29,621 nt of DNA from CAZWRV01 sp964636325 (GCA_964636325.1 CAZWRV010000084.1:1-29621); one strand, 5' to 3'. Numbered from the stretch's first letter, positions 16,628-24,113 are shown. The notes: generated by a model from the sequence alone, not told the origin. Numbers and translations are program-made.

Positions 16628-16645
16628 CAGATTTCCTGACCCGCC
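16628..16645 (+). repeat. 18-bp dispersed repeat, copy 1
   Basis: CAGATTTCCTGACCCGCC occurs here and, identically, at 24019-24036. The left part, AATTTCAGATTTCCT, also appears inverted at about 22574-22588. All copies lie in gaps between genes or at the edge of a doubtful ORF. Confidence 0.6.
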
Positions 16646-16672
16646 CCTATGAAGTGGTTAAAACGGTGGGAA

Positions 16673-16742
16673 ATGCCAGTGTTGCTTTTCAGAGCAGGGC
16701 GCCGGGAATCTGAACTGAAACACCTTCAGGGGAACGGTATTT
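16673..16742 (-). repeat. 70-bp dispersed element, copy 2 (downstream of the GNAT gene)
   Basis: This is the reverse-strand copy of the element at 8595-8666. It begins about 157 nt downstream of the GNAT stop and is in sense orientation with that gene. It contains GTGAAATACCG and the shared core GGTGTTTCAGTTCAGATT. The remainder of the gap 16616-16898 shows no gene. Confidence 0.75.
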
Positions 16743-16898
16743 CACAACACCCCCTTTTCTCCCACGGACCAGGAAGTCTGAATTTGAGCCGCAGACAGTT
16801 ATGACACATCATCAGCTTCTTGCAGCAGCGAAGTATTTGCTGGCTATAGCCTGCACAACTTAAGGCGGATTACGTCGTTTCACCTGATATTTACCAGC

Positions 16899-17420
16899 TC
16901 ATTGCGTTCTGACTGGCGTCAGCCTCTTGACGAAGATCACCTTGCCGTCGCCGGGCGCGTAGAAGTCCTTGAGCAGGGCCTCCTGGATATATCCGCATTT
17001 CTCGTAGAACGCCCTGGTGGGGGCGTAGAGCGGCTTCGAGGACGTTTCGACGTAGACGTTGACGCCCCCTTTGGCGGAGATGAGCTCCTCGGTCATGGTC
17101 AGTATGCGCCGTCCGAGGCCGCATCCCCTGCGCCCGTTGTCGACGGCGATCCAGAAGAGATCGTAGCTTGACTCCGTGCCGTCAATAGGCCCGTAGCATG
17201 AATAGCCGACCGGCACCCCGTCCATCTCCGCGAACAGGAAGTTGTATCCTGATGAGACGCCCTTCGCGAGGAAATCCTGGACCAGCTCCTCGGCTATCCG
17301 CTGCTCCGCCGCGTTGAAGAATCCGGTGGATTCGACTATGCGCCGGACGGCCTGGACGTCGGCGTGGCCGACGTCGGTGCGGTATGATACGGCTGCGGAA
17401 GTTTCACAAATCGTTTTCAT
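16899..17420 (-). CDS. GNAT family N-acetyltransferase linked to ATP-grasp ligases
   Basis: This is a 173-residue GCN5-related acyltransferase. The acyl-CoA pyrophosphate-binding loop is DNGRRGCGLGRRILTM (R/Q-x-x-G-x-G type), preceded by the core strand YDLFWIAV. The last motif is PTRAFYEKCGYIQEALLKDFY, typical of the GNAT fold. Its start overlaps the stop of the ATP-grasp gene (TGATG), so the two are translationally coupled and probably act on the same substrate or product, for example acylating an amine on the ligase product (inference). Alternatively it could be a self-protection acetyltransferase. Confidence 0.82.
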   Translation of the reverse strand: MKTICETSAAVSYRTDVGHADVQAVRRIVESTGFFNAAEQRIAEELVQDFLAKGVSSGYNFLFAEMDGVPVGYSCYGPIDGTESSYDLFWIAVDNGRRGCGLGRRILTMTEELISAKGGVNVYVETSSKPLYAPTRAFYEKCGYIQEALLKDFYAPGDGKVIFVKRLTPVRTQ

Positions 17421-18439
17421 CAGACGAGTTCCTTCTTCCTGTTGGTTTCAAAAGCAAATATCGCGTCCTCCAGAATCATGCGGACCATCTCTCGGTAGGA
17501 GATCCCGTCCTTGAGGCAGGCGGCCGCGAAGCCCGCGTCCGGGGAGAGGCACGGGTTTGTGTTGGCCTCAAGCACGAAAGGGAGCCCCGACGCATCGGCG
17601 CGGAAGTCAATCCTTCCGAATCCGTTCATGCCGAAAATGTTCCAGCACTCAAGCGACATCCGCCCCAATATATCCAGGAGAGCGGCGTCTTCAAGCGGGA
17701 AGTCGAAATTTCTCGGGGTATGGCCGTATTCGTAGGCGGACGAGTCCCACTTCGCCCTGCTCCCTACGATCCGGGGCTTGCCGGGGGGATAGCCCTCGAA
17801 TACGATTTCCGACGGGGGCAGGACGCGGGGACGCCCCCCCTCGGCGATTACGGAGACGTTGAACTCCCTGCCGTCCACATATTGCTCGGCGAACCATTCG
17901 CCGCCGAAGGCGTCGATGAACTCGGACATCTTCGCCCTGAGTTCGGCGGCCGATCCGACGGCGACGACGTTCTCCTCGTCCAGATGCCAGGAGCCCTCCT
18001 CCCAGACGCTCTTGATGATGAACTTCCCAGAAAGGGAGGGCGCCCTGCCGGAAAAAAGTTCGCGCGAACAGACTGACTTGGGGGTCGGAATGCCGGCGCT
18101 TTCCATCAACCGCTTGGCGACGGCCTTGTTGGTCGACAGGTAGACGGCGTCGGCCCATGCCCCGGTGAACGGAATCCCAAGGATTTCAAAGTAAGACGGG
18201 GCCAGGTAGATGAAGCGCCCAAGCCCTTCCACCGACTCCACCAGGTTGAAGACGGCCTCAGCCCCGGCCCTGCGGAGCCTGGCCTTGAGCTCGCGGAGGT
18301 CGGGGGTGAAGGCGACATACCCGGCCTCATGGCCGAGTTCGCGGAGCGCGCCCAGGACGGCCTCCGCCTGCACCATGGCGTCCGCCTCGTCCGGAGGGGC
18401 GCCAGGCGGCACCTCGTTGCTGACCACTGAGATTTTCAT
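17420..18439 (-). CDS. D-Ala-D-Ala-ligase-like ATP-grasp enzyme 1
   Basis: The 339-residue protein is an ATP-grasp carboxylate-amine ligase. The pre-ATP-grasp domain contains AVFNLVESVEGLGRFIYLAPSYFE and LGIPFTGAWADAVYLSTNKAVAK, where Ddl enzymes have their own substrate loops. The ATP-binding core has FIIKSVWEEGSWHL, EQYVDGREFNVSVIA and the metal-binding end GFGRIDFRADASGLPFVLEANTNPCLSP (E and N ligands). The acceptor-side motifs differ from true Ddl, so it probably joins other amino acids or a peptide. No Shine-Dalgarno sequence precedes ATG 18439; a 14-bp tandem repeat lies just upstream. Operon with the GNAT gene. Confidence 0.85.
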   Translation of the reverse strand: MKISVVSNEVPPGAPPDEADAMVQAEAVLGALRELGHEAGYVAFTPDLRELKARLRRAGAEAVFNLVESVEGLGRFIYLAPSYFEILGIPFTGAWADAVYLSTNKAVAKRLMESAGIPTPKSVCSRELFSGRAPSLSGKFIIKSVWEEGSWHLDEENVVAVGSAAELRAKMSEFIDAFGGEWFAEQYVDGREFNVSVIAEGGRPRVLPPSEIVFEGYPPGKPRIVGSRAKWDSSAYEYGHTPRNFDFPLEDAALLDILGRMSLECWNIFGMNGFGRIDFRADASGLPFVLEANTNPCLSPDAGFAAACLKDGISYREMVRMILEDAIFAFETNRKKELV

Positions 18440-18461
18440 GGAGGAATTGGCGGTGTTGGCG

Positions 18462-18487
18462 TTCAGGTGTCAGTATTCAGGTGTCAG
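18462..18487. repeat. Tandem 14-bp repeat upstream of ATP-grasp 1
   Basis: TTCAGGTGTCAG occurs twice, at 18462-18473 and 18476-18487, with a period of 14 bp. It sits 23-48 nt upstream of the minus-strand start, where it could be a tandem operator or part of the leader. Confidence 0.5.
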
Positions 18488-18652
18488 GAATATGAAAAAG
18501 CTTTTATCCCTCGAGTTTCCCAATTTTGCTGAAACATGACGCCTCGGATGTAATTGTGCAATGACTTCAAATGAATGAGCTGATTTCAAAACTCCGAAAA
18601 CGGCTCAGTTCGGGTTCGCCCTCCACGCCCGAAACGGGTGAATTTTTTGGAG

Positions 18653-18671
18653 GGTTGAGCCGTGCTCAACC
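18653..18671. repeat. Single hairpin module of the modular repeat family
   Basis: GGTTGAGC-CGT-GCTCAACC is a perfect 8-bp stem with a 3-nt loop. The same module, with different loop bases, occurs at 1466-1484 and at 29605-29621. The surrounding gap between the two ATP-grasp genes (18440-18734) shows no gene. CCCGAAACGGG nearby (about 18628) is another small palindrome. Confidence 0.7.
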
Positions 18672-18734
18672 GCATTTTGAAATGGGCTCGTGTATGCTAA
18701 TGCTTGGCGTCCTGGCGGTTAATGAATAGCTCAG

Positions 18735-19709
18735 TCACTTCGCCCGCTTCACGGCCGAATCCATGATCCTGCGTATCAGCTCTCCGTAGGATATCCCCTT
18801 CCTGGAACATATGATCGGCAGGTCGGAGTGCTCGGGATGCAGGCCGGCCAGCGGGTTCACCTCCAGGAAGTTCGGAACGCCGTTCCGGTCCAGCCTGATG
18901 TCAATCCTGCCTGCGTCCCTGCAGCCAAGCGCCTTCCATATCTTCAAGGAGAGCTTTTCACATTCCCTTGCGGCGGCATCCTCAGCAAGGATGTAGAGGA
19001 CGAGATCCTCGCACTCCTCCTTCTTCTGGTAGGAATACGCTTCGTTTCCGACGTCGCCCTTGAGCACGACTTCGACGGTCCCTACCGCCTCGGCTTCGTC
19101 GCCGGTGCCGACGATTCCCACGGTATATTCCCTTCCGGGCATGAATGTCTCGACAAGGGCAGGCTGCCTGTATGTCTTTATCACGGACGCCACCCTCTCC
19201 CTCAGATCGTCCATGCTTCCAACCTTTGAGTCCGCTGACACGCCTTTGCCTGTGCCCTCGGCGACAGGCTTCACGAAAAGCGGAAACGGAAGCTTGATTC
19301 CCTCGACGTCGGCGGGGCTGTTGGCGACGGCGAAGTCCGGCGTGGGAAGGTTCAAGGATTTTATCACGGTCTTGGTGCAGCCCTTGTGCATGGTCAGCGC
19401 CAGGACGAAGCTGTCGGAAAAGGTGCAGGGAATCCCATAGGCTTCGAGAAGCGCCGGAACCTGGGACTCCCTCGCCAGGCCGTGCATCCCCTCGCAGATG
19501 TTGAAGACCATGTCCCACCTGTCACCGGCCGCCAGACGACCCACCAGGCTCCTGATGTTTCCGATCCTGACGGTATCATGCCCCAGGCCGCGGAGGCTTG
19601 ACTCTATCGAATCTATGGTGTCGTCCCGGTCGAATTCGGCGGTCTCCTCATGCGAGTAGCCCGCGGCAAGGTATTCGGACCTCAAATCATACGTCAGTCC
19701 AACTCTCAT
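18735..19709 (-). CDS. D-Ala-D-Ala-ligase-like ATP-grasp enzyme 2
   Basis: This is about 324 residues from ATG 19709 (MRVGLTYDLRSEYL), with GGAAG upstream; the frame is open further but that N-terminus is not family-like. The pre-domain has DMVFNICEGMHGLARESQVPALLEAYGIP and FSDSFVLALTMHKGCTKTV. The ATP-grasp core has PLFVKPVAEGTGKGVS, VETFMPGREYTVGIVG and GRIDIRLDRNGVPNFLEVNPLAGLHPEHS. It is related to but distinct from ATP-grasp 1, which suggests two consecutive condensations with different substrates. It lies on the same strand as ATP-grasp 1, 295 bp away across a repeat-containing gap, and diverges from the C39-like peptidase gene. Confidence 0.85.
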   Translation of the reverse strand: MRVGLTYDLRSEYLAAGYSHEETAEFDRDDTIDSIESSLRGLGHDTVRIGNIRSLVGRLAAGDRWDMVFNICEGMHGLARESQVPALLEAYGIPCTFSDSFVLALTMHKGCTKTVIKSLNLPTPDFAVANSPADVEGIKLPFPLFVKPVAEGTGKGVSADSKVGSMDDLRERVASVIKTYRQPALVETFMPGREYTVGIVGTGDEAEAVGTVEVVLKGDVGNEAYSYQKKEECEDLVLYILAEDAAARECEKLSLKIWKALGCRDAGRIDIRLDRNGVPNFLEVNPLAGLHPEHSDLPIICSRKGISYGELIRRIMDSAVKRAK

Positions 19710-19974
19710 GTCAAAGTCTTCCAAGGTTGATGGTAAAAACGCGCATAAACTATCTTGGCCGTCCTTATTCTTCAAGGGGGGGAAGCGTGTTGTCCGAGGA
19801 AAAGTGGATTTTCCCGCCCCGACACATCTTTCCTGTTATTTTCCTTGCGGGGATTGATTTTTCCGGCTTCCTTGCTAGCATATATGGCACCTTTTCAATC
19901 TGTCAAGCTAGCTACCCTTGGAATACAGAATGCGACTGGAAATTCAACTGCCCATCTGCCATGAACACAGGCTG

Positions 19975-20039
19975 CCGGACACGGAGTCCGGACCGTCAGA
20001 GCCCGTGTGGGGCCGCAGACCGTCCGAACAGGCGTCTGC
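19975..20039 (+). promoter_or_regulatory. Structured leader upstream of the C39-like peptidase
   Basis: CCGGAC-ACGGA-GTCCGG (19975-19991) is a tight hairpin, and GCAGAC/GTCTGC (20015-20020 and 20034-20039) forms a second. Both lie 60-130 nt before the GTG start. The whole divergent gap 19710-20101 has no gene and no promoter I can call with confidence. This may be a leader RNA; function not known. Confidence 0.35.
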
Positions 20040-20101
20040 AACATGTTCCTATCCCCCTCGGAGCTCCGTTTCAGGCAAGGCGCCTTTAAGGAGACCACGA
20101 A

Positions 20102-20977
20102 GTGAAATTCGCACCTCAGATAGCAGAACTGCAGCTGGAAGGCCATTGCGGACCATGCAGCCTTTCCACCTGCCTCTACATCCTTGGCATTGAGGCGAAG
20201 CAGCGCGACCTCGCGAAGGCCGCGGGCGCGCCCGTCAGCGTCTACAAGCACGGGATCGACGAGAAGAGGATCCGGCGGGCCGCCGCCGCCTACGGAGCGA
20301 AGGCGCAGTTCCTCCTGGTCGTCCAGAAGCACAAGGGGGAGTCCTTCAAGAACAGGCTGCTGAGGCACCTGGAAAAGGGTCTGCCCGCCATCCTCTGCGT
20401 ATGGGACTTCTCCCACTGGATCGCCGTCATCGGCTATCTCCGCGAGAAGGACAAGTTCATCATCGTCGACCCCCGCGACGACAAGAGCATCTTCAGCAGG
20501 TATTCCAAGAACTACCTCATGCAGATCGCCTGGAACGAGAACAAGGACGAGAATATCGGCGAGCCTTCCCAGTATTTCGCCATACTTCTGAGCAGGAAGG
20601 ACGGGAACCCGCCGCGGTGGAGGGTCACCGAATCCTGGCTGCGCCTATGCGAACGAGGCTCCGAGGATACCGCCGTCAACATGGCCAACGACCTCATCGA
20701 GATCGCCAGAAGGGCCGCGCCCAACTGGCGCAACGGTGGCAGCGGCTATTACATGACCCAGGTGCTCGACCAGTACGAGGATCTGGTAATTGACACAGTA
20801 AACCACTGGGTCGGCAACGAGAAAGTGTCCAAGCAGGACGTAAGGACCTTCTACGAGGACTACAAGGTCATCGCCGCGTCCACGGCCATACGCCTTCCCA
20901 GGAACACCGACCACATGGCGCTGGTCGCCCAGATCAGCACGCTCCTGTCCATCTACGCCTGCAAAGGAACCTTGTAG
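20102..20977 (+). CDS. C39/papain-like cysteine peptidase-like protein
   Basis: The 291-residue protein starts at GTG 20102 with a perfect AAGGAG 8 nt upstream. It has the papain-fold arrangement of C39 peptidases: oxyanion Gln11 and nucleophile Cys16 in LQLEGHCGPCSLSTCLYILGI, His105 in FSHWIAVIGY, and Asp123 in FIIVDPRDD. No signal peptide is visible, so it is probably cytoplasmic, unlike export-linked C39 domains fused to ABC transporters. The C-terminal 120 residues are a helical domain I do not recognise. It is divergent from ATP-grasp 2; similar enzymes cleave leader peptides or hydrolyse/transfer amides. A role with the ATP-grasp/GNAT genes is inference. Confidence 0.75.
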   Translation: MKFAPQIAELQLEGHCGPCSLSTCLYILGIEAKQRDLAKAAGAPVSVYKHGIDEKRIRRAAAAYGAKAQFLLVVQKHKGESFKNRLLRHLEKGLPAILCVWDFSHWIAVIGYLREKDKFIIVDPRDDKSIFSRYSKNYLMQIAWNENKDENIGEPSQYFAILLSRKDGNPPRWRVTESWLRLCERGSEDTAVNMANDLIEIARRAAPNWRNGGSGYYMTQVLDQYEDLVIDTVNHWVGNEKVSKQDVRTFYEDYKVIAASTAIRLPRNTDHMALVAQISTLLSIYACKGTL

Positions 20978-20978
20978 T

Positions 20979-21015
20979 TTCAGATTTTATGCCATGCCAT
21001 AAAATCTGAATTTTT
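20979..21015 (+). terminator. Intrinsic terminator after the C39-like gene
   Basis: TTCAGATTTTAT and ATAAAATCTGAA form a perfect 12-bp stem with an 8-nt loop, starting 2 nt after the stop codon and followed by TTTTT. Confidence 0.85.
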
Positions 21016-21126
21016 GCCAGTAACAAATTTCCACGCCAGCGGCATGAGGAATCAGCATAATGCCGATCGGACAGGCGATCTAATGCCGGAACATCAGTTT
21101 GCGCATTTTCCTCTCATCCATCTCAT

Positions 21127-22272
21127 TCACTTCGCCGCCGCGAGCGCGGACAGCAGCTTCTCAATGTCCTCCGCCGTATGCGCTGCGTTCAGCGAAATCC
21201 GCAGGCGGGCGGTGCCTTCCGGGACGGTCGGCGGCCTGATAGGTAAAGCAAGAATACCTTTCTCCATCAGCATCTGCGAAATTCGCAGAGCCCTGTCGCT
21301 CGCGCCGACAATCACTGGGATTATTGGACTCCGTGTTCCGCCCGTATCGAAGCCGATTCTGCGGATTTCGCAGGCGAGTTTTTCAGCGTCCCGCAGGAGC
21401 TTCCCGCGTATCTGGCGGTATTCTTCGGTCTGCACCAGAGTGAGCGCCGCGGAGATCGCGCCGCAGACGCCCGGCGGCAGCGCCGTCGAATAGACGAACG
21501 TGGAGCATCTGTTGACGAAATAGTCCCTCATCGGCCTAGAGCAGGCTATATAGGCGCCATATGAGCCCATCGCCTTGCTGAAGGTTCCCATGACTACGGT
21601 GTTGTCCCCGGCCAATCCGGACGCGAGCCCTTCGCCTTTCGGTCCGAAGACTCCAGTGGCGTGGGCATCGTCTAGATAGAGCGCCGCATTGAACTCGTCT
21701 GCGATTTTCGCAAGCCCGGGCACGTCGGCGAGATCGCCGTCCATGCTGAAGACGGTATCGCTGACGATCAGCTTTTCGGCGGGAGCATCCTTGCCGAGCA
21801 TTGTCCGAAGCCTTTCAAGGCCGCAGTGCGAATAGCGGCGGAATTCCGCGCCAGAAAGGGTTGCGCCGGCGTTGAGGCTCGCATGGTTGAGCCGGTCCGC
21901 GAATACCGCGGACTTGCGGTGCGCTAGCGCCGGAATTGCTCCCGTGTTCGCCAGATAGCCTGACCCGACAATCAGGGCCGCCCCGGTGCCCTTCCATTCC
22001 GCGATCCGCTTCTCGAGCTCAAGATATTCCGCCAGCGTCCCGGTGATGAGCCGCGACGCTCCGGAACCGGTGCCGAACTTCCTCGTCCAGGCGCACGACT
22101 CCTCGACCAGCGCCGGGTGATCTGAAAGCGCTAGATAGTTGTTCGAGGAGAAGTCGACGCACCTGGCGCCGTCGACCAGGCATTCCCTGGCGGAAATCCT
22201 CTGCACCGACCTCAGCCTGCGCATGAGGTTCTTCTTTTGAAGCTCGTCCAGGATGTCTTTGTATGGTGGCAT
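21127..22272 (-). CDS. bioF: 8-amino-7-oxononanoate synthase (alpha-oxoamine synthase family)
   Basis: This is a 381-residue PLP enzyme that decarboxylatively condenses an acyl thioester with an amino acid (pimeloyl-ACP/CoA plus alanine in biotin synthesis). Visible motifs are DFSSNNYLALSDHP, GTGSGASRLITG, DRLNHASLNAG, YLDDAHATGVFGPKGEG and the PLP-lysine loop GTFSKAMGSYGAYIA. The C-terminal IRPPTVPEGTARLRISLNAAHT is the BioF-type signature that distinguishes it from Kbl, HemA and SPT. ATG 22272 has AGGGGA about 10 nt upstream, supplied by a dispersed repeat. No other biotin gene is in the window; it stands alone. Confidence 0.88.
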   Translation of the reverse strand: MPPYKDILDELQKKNLMRRLRSVQRISARECLVDGARCVDFSSNNYLALSDHPALVEESCAWTRKFGTGSGASRLITGTLAEYLELEKRIAEWKGTGAALIVGSGYLANTGAIPALAHRKSAVFADRLNHASLNAGATLSGAEFRRYSHCGLERLRTMLGKDAPAEKLIVSDTVFSMDGDLADVPGLAKIADEFNAALYLDDAHATGVFGPKGEGLASGLAGDNTVVMGTFSKAMGSYGAYIACSRPMRDYFVNRCSTFVYSTALPPGVCGAISAALTLVQTEEYRQIRGKLLRDAEKLACEIRRIGFDTGGTRSPIIPVIVGASDRALRISQMLMEKGILALPIRPPTVPEGTARLRISLNAAHTAEDIEKLLSALAAAK

Positions 22273-22277
22273 TACGA

Positions 22278-22350
22278 TGCTATCCCCTGAAACTTGATTG
22301 TGCTTTTCATGTCCGCAGACCGGCGGATGGAGGGTTCAATTCTATTCAAT
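22278..22350 (-). repeat. Modular repeat copy overlapping the bioF leader and the brnA end
   Basis: On the minus strand this 73-bp stretch aligns, at roughly 80% identity, with 29226-29297. It includes a decayed hairpin TTGAATAGAATTGAA, then CCCTCCATCCGCCGG, ATGAAAAG and TTTCAGGGGA. Its hairpin end creates the premature stop of the brnA remnant, and its other end supplies the bioF ribosome-binding site. Confidence 0.75.
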
Positions 22351-22473
22351 CGCATTTCCTGCCATATTTACTCTCTTCTGATCCTGTCTGGGCCTTCTTG
22401 CCTTGGAAAGATCAAGATGCCTTGTGATATCCTTGCCGTCTTCAAACAATTTGTCCAATTCTTTAGCCTTCAT
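22342..22473 (-). pseudogene. brnA: Truncated BrnA-like antitoxin
   Basis: A 43-residue reading frame MKAKELDKLFEDGKDITR...HLDLSKARRPRQDQKRVN is followed by MAGNAIE and a stop. The first 36 residues match the N-terminus of the CopG/BrnA-type antitoxin family, which normally continues into a ribbon-helix-helix DNA-binding domain of similar length. Homology stops where the dispersed repeat (22278-22350) begins. Start overlaps the end of the brnT remnant by 11 nt, as in intact brnTA operons. Confidence 0.72.
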
Positions 22474-22550
22474 AAATGTCAACCTCCTCTTTTCTGGCAC
22501 GCCGCACTGAAATGATTCTTATGTTCTCATCCCTGAACGTTATAATCCCC
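22463..22550 (-). pseudogene. brnT: BrnT toxin remnant (C-terminal 27 residues)
   Basis: The minus-strand frame reads IITFRDENIRIISVRRARKE followed by EVDIYEG and a stop, the conserved C-terminus of the BrnT ribonuclease toxin. The remaining two thirds of the toxin are absent. The break coincides with a repeat fragment beginning at 22551. It is not expected to be active. Confidence 0.72.
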
Positions 22551-22574
22551 AAAAGGATAATCGAGTTTCAGGAG
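22551..22574 (+). repeat. 24-bp repeat fragment at the broken brnT edge
   Basis: This 24-bp stretch (AAAAGGATAATCGAG then TTTCAGGAG) is identical except for one base to 29271-29294, where it sits inside the right-hand modular array. It is in opposite orientation to the repeat at 22278-22350. Confidence 0.75.
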
Positions 22575-22595
22575 GAAATCTGAAATTGTTTTCCG

Positions 22596-23765
22596 CTATT
22601 CCCCGGAGACGACCAGGCGCTGGGGAACCATCACGGTCTGATGTGGCCCCTTCAGCTCCCCGGACATGCGCCTCGCCAGGAACCTGGCGAGCTCCCTGCC
22701 GATTGAGACGTTCTCCTTGTCCACGGTGGCCGCGGGAGGGGAATTCTCCCATTTCAAATCCGGCAGGTCCTTCCAGTAGTTGTCGTAGCCCGTGATCAGT
22801 ATCTTGCGCGGATCGCGTCCAAGTATCCTCAGCGCCGCGGCGATCTTGAAGACATATCCGTCGCTCAGCGCCATTATGGCGTCGGGCGGCTTGCTGGCGC
22901 CGAGCGCCTTGAACAGGTAGCCGGCCATCTTGTGGGACTCCGAATCGAAGGACTCCATTGTGAACTCATAAGCCGGATTGGACGGTATTTCAAGAGGCGG
23001 CAGGACGGGGATGCCTGCCTTTCCGCAGGCGTCCTTGAAGCCCTCCTCGCGCCATGTAGTCCATTTCTGCCTGATCTGCCTGGGATTCACCCTTAGGATG
23101 CGCCTGGCGCCTCGGGCGATCAGCCAGCTTGTCAGGTCGAACGTGCCCTGGCGGTGGTCGGAGCAGATCTTGTCGCAGTCGGACCAGTCGTTCACGTCGC
23201 CGTAGGCCACCAGGGGGACGTCCTTCAGCCCCATGGATCTGAGGGTTTCCTCCCTGCTTGAGACGCCGCTCAGCCCGCTGATGACCAGGACTCCTGCGGG
23301 AACGACGTTCACCAGGCGGTATAAGCTGCGCGGATCAGACTTGCCGGTGGGGATCAGGCAGATGGACTTGCCGTCGGCGAAGGCCTCGCTGACCGCTCCC
23401 GCTGAGACCGCGTTCGACCAGCCCGAAGACGGAGTGCTCAGGAACTCCTGTATGCTGAGCGCCTGGTCCATGAGGATCGCGACGGTGCTGCCCTGGACTG
23501 ATACGTCCGCGGCGCCGTCCGGCCCTTTCAAGACGGTCCGGCTCCGGCCGACGCACTTGATAAGGCCTTCCCTCTCAAGCTCCCGGAGTCCGTTCCTCAC
23601 GGCGTTTCTTGTTACGCCGAAAAGCTTCTCAAGGGCCCTTTCCGACGCAAGACGCTTTCCGGGAGCCAGCTTGCCGGAAGATATCATCCGGCGGATTTCG
23701 CCGGCCACGACTCCGGAAGGGGAGGCCTTCTCCAGCATTTCAATACTGATCGCTTTTCTTGCCAT
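22596..23765 (-). CDS. GntR-HTH transcriptional regulator with LacI/GalR-type sensor domain
   Basis: This is about 389 residues from ATG 23765. Residues about 10-75 are a GntR winged helix (VVAGEIRRMISSGKLAPGKR, SERALEKLFGVTRNAVRNGL, LEREGLIKCVG). The rest is a periplasmic-binding-protein-like ligand domain of the LacI/GalR kind (TVAILMDQALS..., VPAGVLVISGLSG, DVPLVAYGD, PDAIMALSDGYVFKIAAAL, ILITGYDN, TVDKENVSIGRELARFLARRM, VPQRLVVSGE). Such regulators respond to sugars or sugar derivatives. It lies 40 bp downstream of a short ORF and the 474-residue protein on the same strand, and may control them (inference). AAGGG precedes the start. Confidence 0.87.
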   Translation of the reverse strand: MARKAISIEMLEKASPSGVVAGEIRRMISSGKLAPGKRLASERALEKLFGVTRNAVRNGLRELEREGLIKCVGRSRTVLKGPDGAADVSVQGSTVAILMDQALSIQEFLSTPSSGWSNAVSAGAVSEAFADGKSICLIPTGKSDPRSLYRLVNVVPAGVLVISGLSGVSSREETLRSMGLKDVPLVAYGDVNDWSDCDKICSDHRQGTFDLTSWLIARGARRILRVNPRQIRQKWTTWREEGFKDACGKAGIPVLPPLEIPSNPAYEFTMESFDSESHKMAGYLFKALGASKPPDAIMALSDGYVFKIAAALRILGRDPRKILITGYDNYWKDLPDLKWENSPPAATVDKENVSIGRELARFLARRMSGELKGPHQTVMVPQRLVVSGE

Positions 23766-23804
23766 ATGCATCACCCTTGTGTTCCTTGCGCCACCATGCC
23801 TTGA

Positions 23805-24053
23805 TCAGGTAGACCTTGTGCCGCGCGCCTTGCCCGGGCCCGCGGACCAGTCGGAGACGTTCTGCACCGGACGGCGCTCGTGAAGCTGCCAGTCCATCGG
23901 GCCGTCGGCAAGTTTGTCCATCTCGAATTCAAGCTCGAAGCCGCCACCGTCCTCGGCAAGCTTCAATACGGTTCCATTCCCCAGGTCCAGCAAGTCCATC
24001 ATTCCACCGGATACATTCCAGATTTCCTGACCCGCCATTCCATTTTCAACCAA
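23805..24053 (-). CDS. Short hypothetical ORF, possibly a gene fragment
   Basis: The 82-codon frame opens at a TTG (24053); ATGs at 24038 and 24002 are alternatives. The later part (MMDLLDLGNGTVLKLAEDGG, LEFEMDKLADGPMDWQLHER) has codon use like its neighbours and looks protein-like. The first 15 codons lie over the 18-bp dispersed repeat at 24019-24036, so the natural N-terminus may have been replaced. It sits between the 474-residue protein and the regulator, same strand. I recognise no family. Confidence 0.35.
   Translation of the reverse strand: MVENGMAGQEIWNVSGGMMDLLDLGNGTVLKLAEDGGGFELEFEMDKLADGPMDWQLHERRPVQNVSDWSAGPGKARGTRST
24019..24036 (+). repeat. 18-bp dispersed repeat, copy 2
   Basis: CAGATTTCCTGACCCGCC, identical to 16628-16645. 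It covers the beginning of the short ORF at 23805-24053. Confidence 0.6.
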
Positions 24054-24113
24054 GTTACATCACATATGACCATTTTAAACCATATTCTGGGAAAAAGCGG
24101 CCGCAGGTGCTGT

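Noticed and set aside
19755..19964. A 69-codon plus-strand ORF upstream of the C39-like gene
   Set aside because: No recognisable domain and no good start. The real gene has its own perfect ribosome-binding site at 20088-20093.
22294..22515. A 73-codon plus-strand ORF between bioF and the regulator
   Set aside because: It runs antisense through the brnTA remnant, which explains the sequence better.
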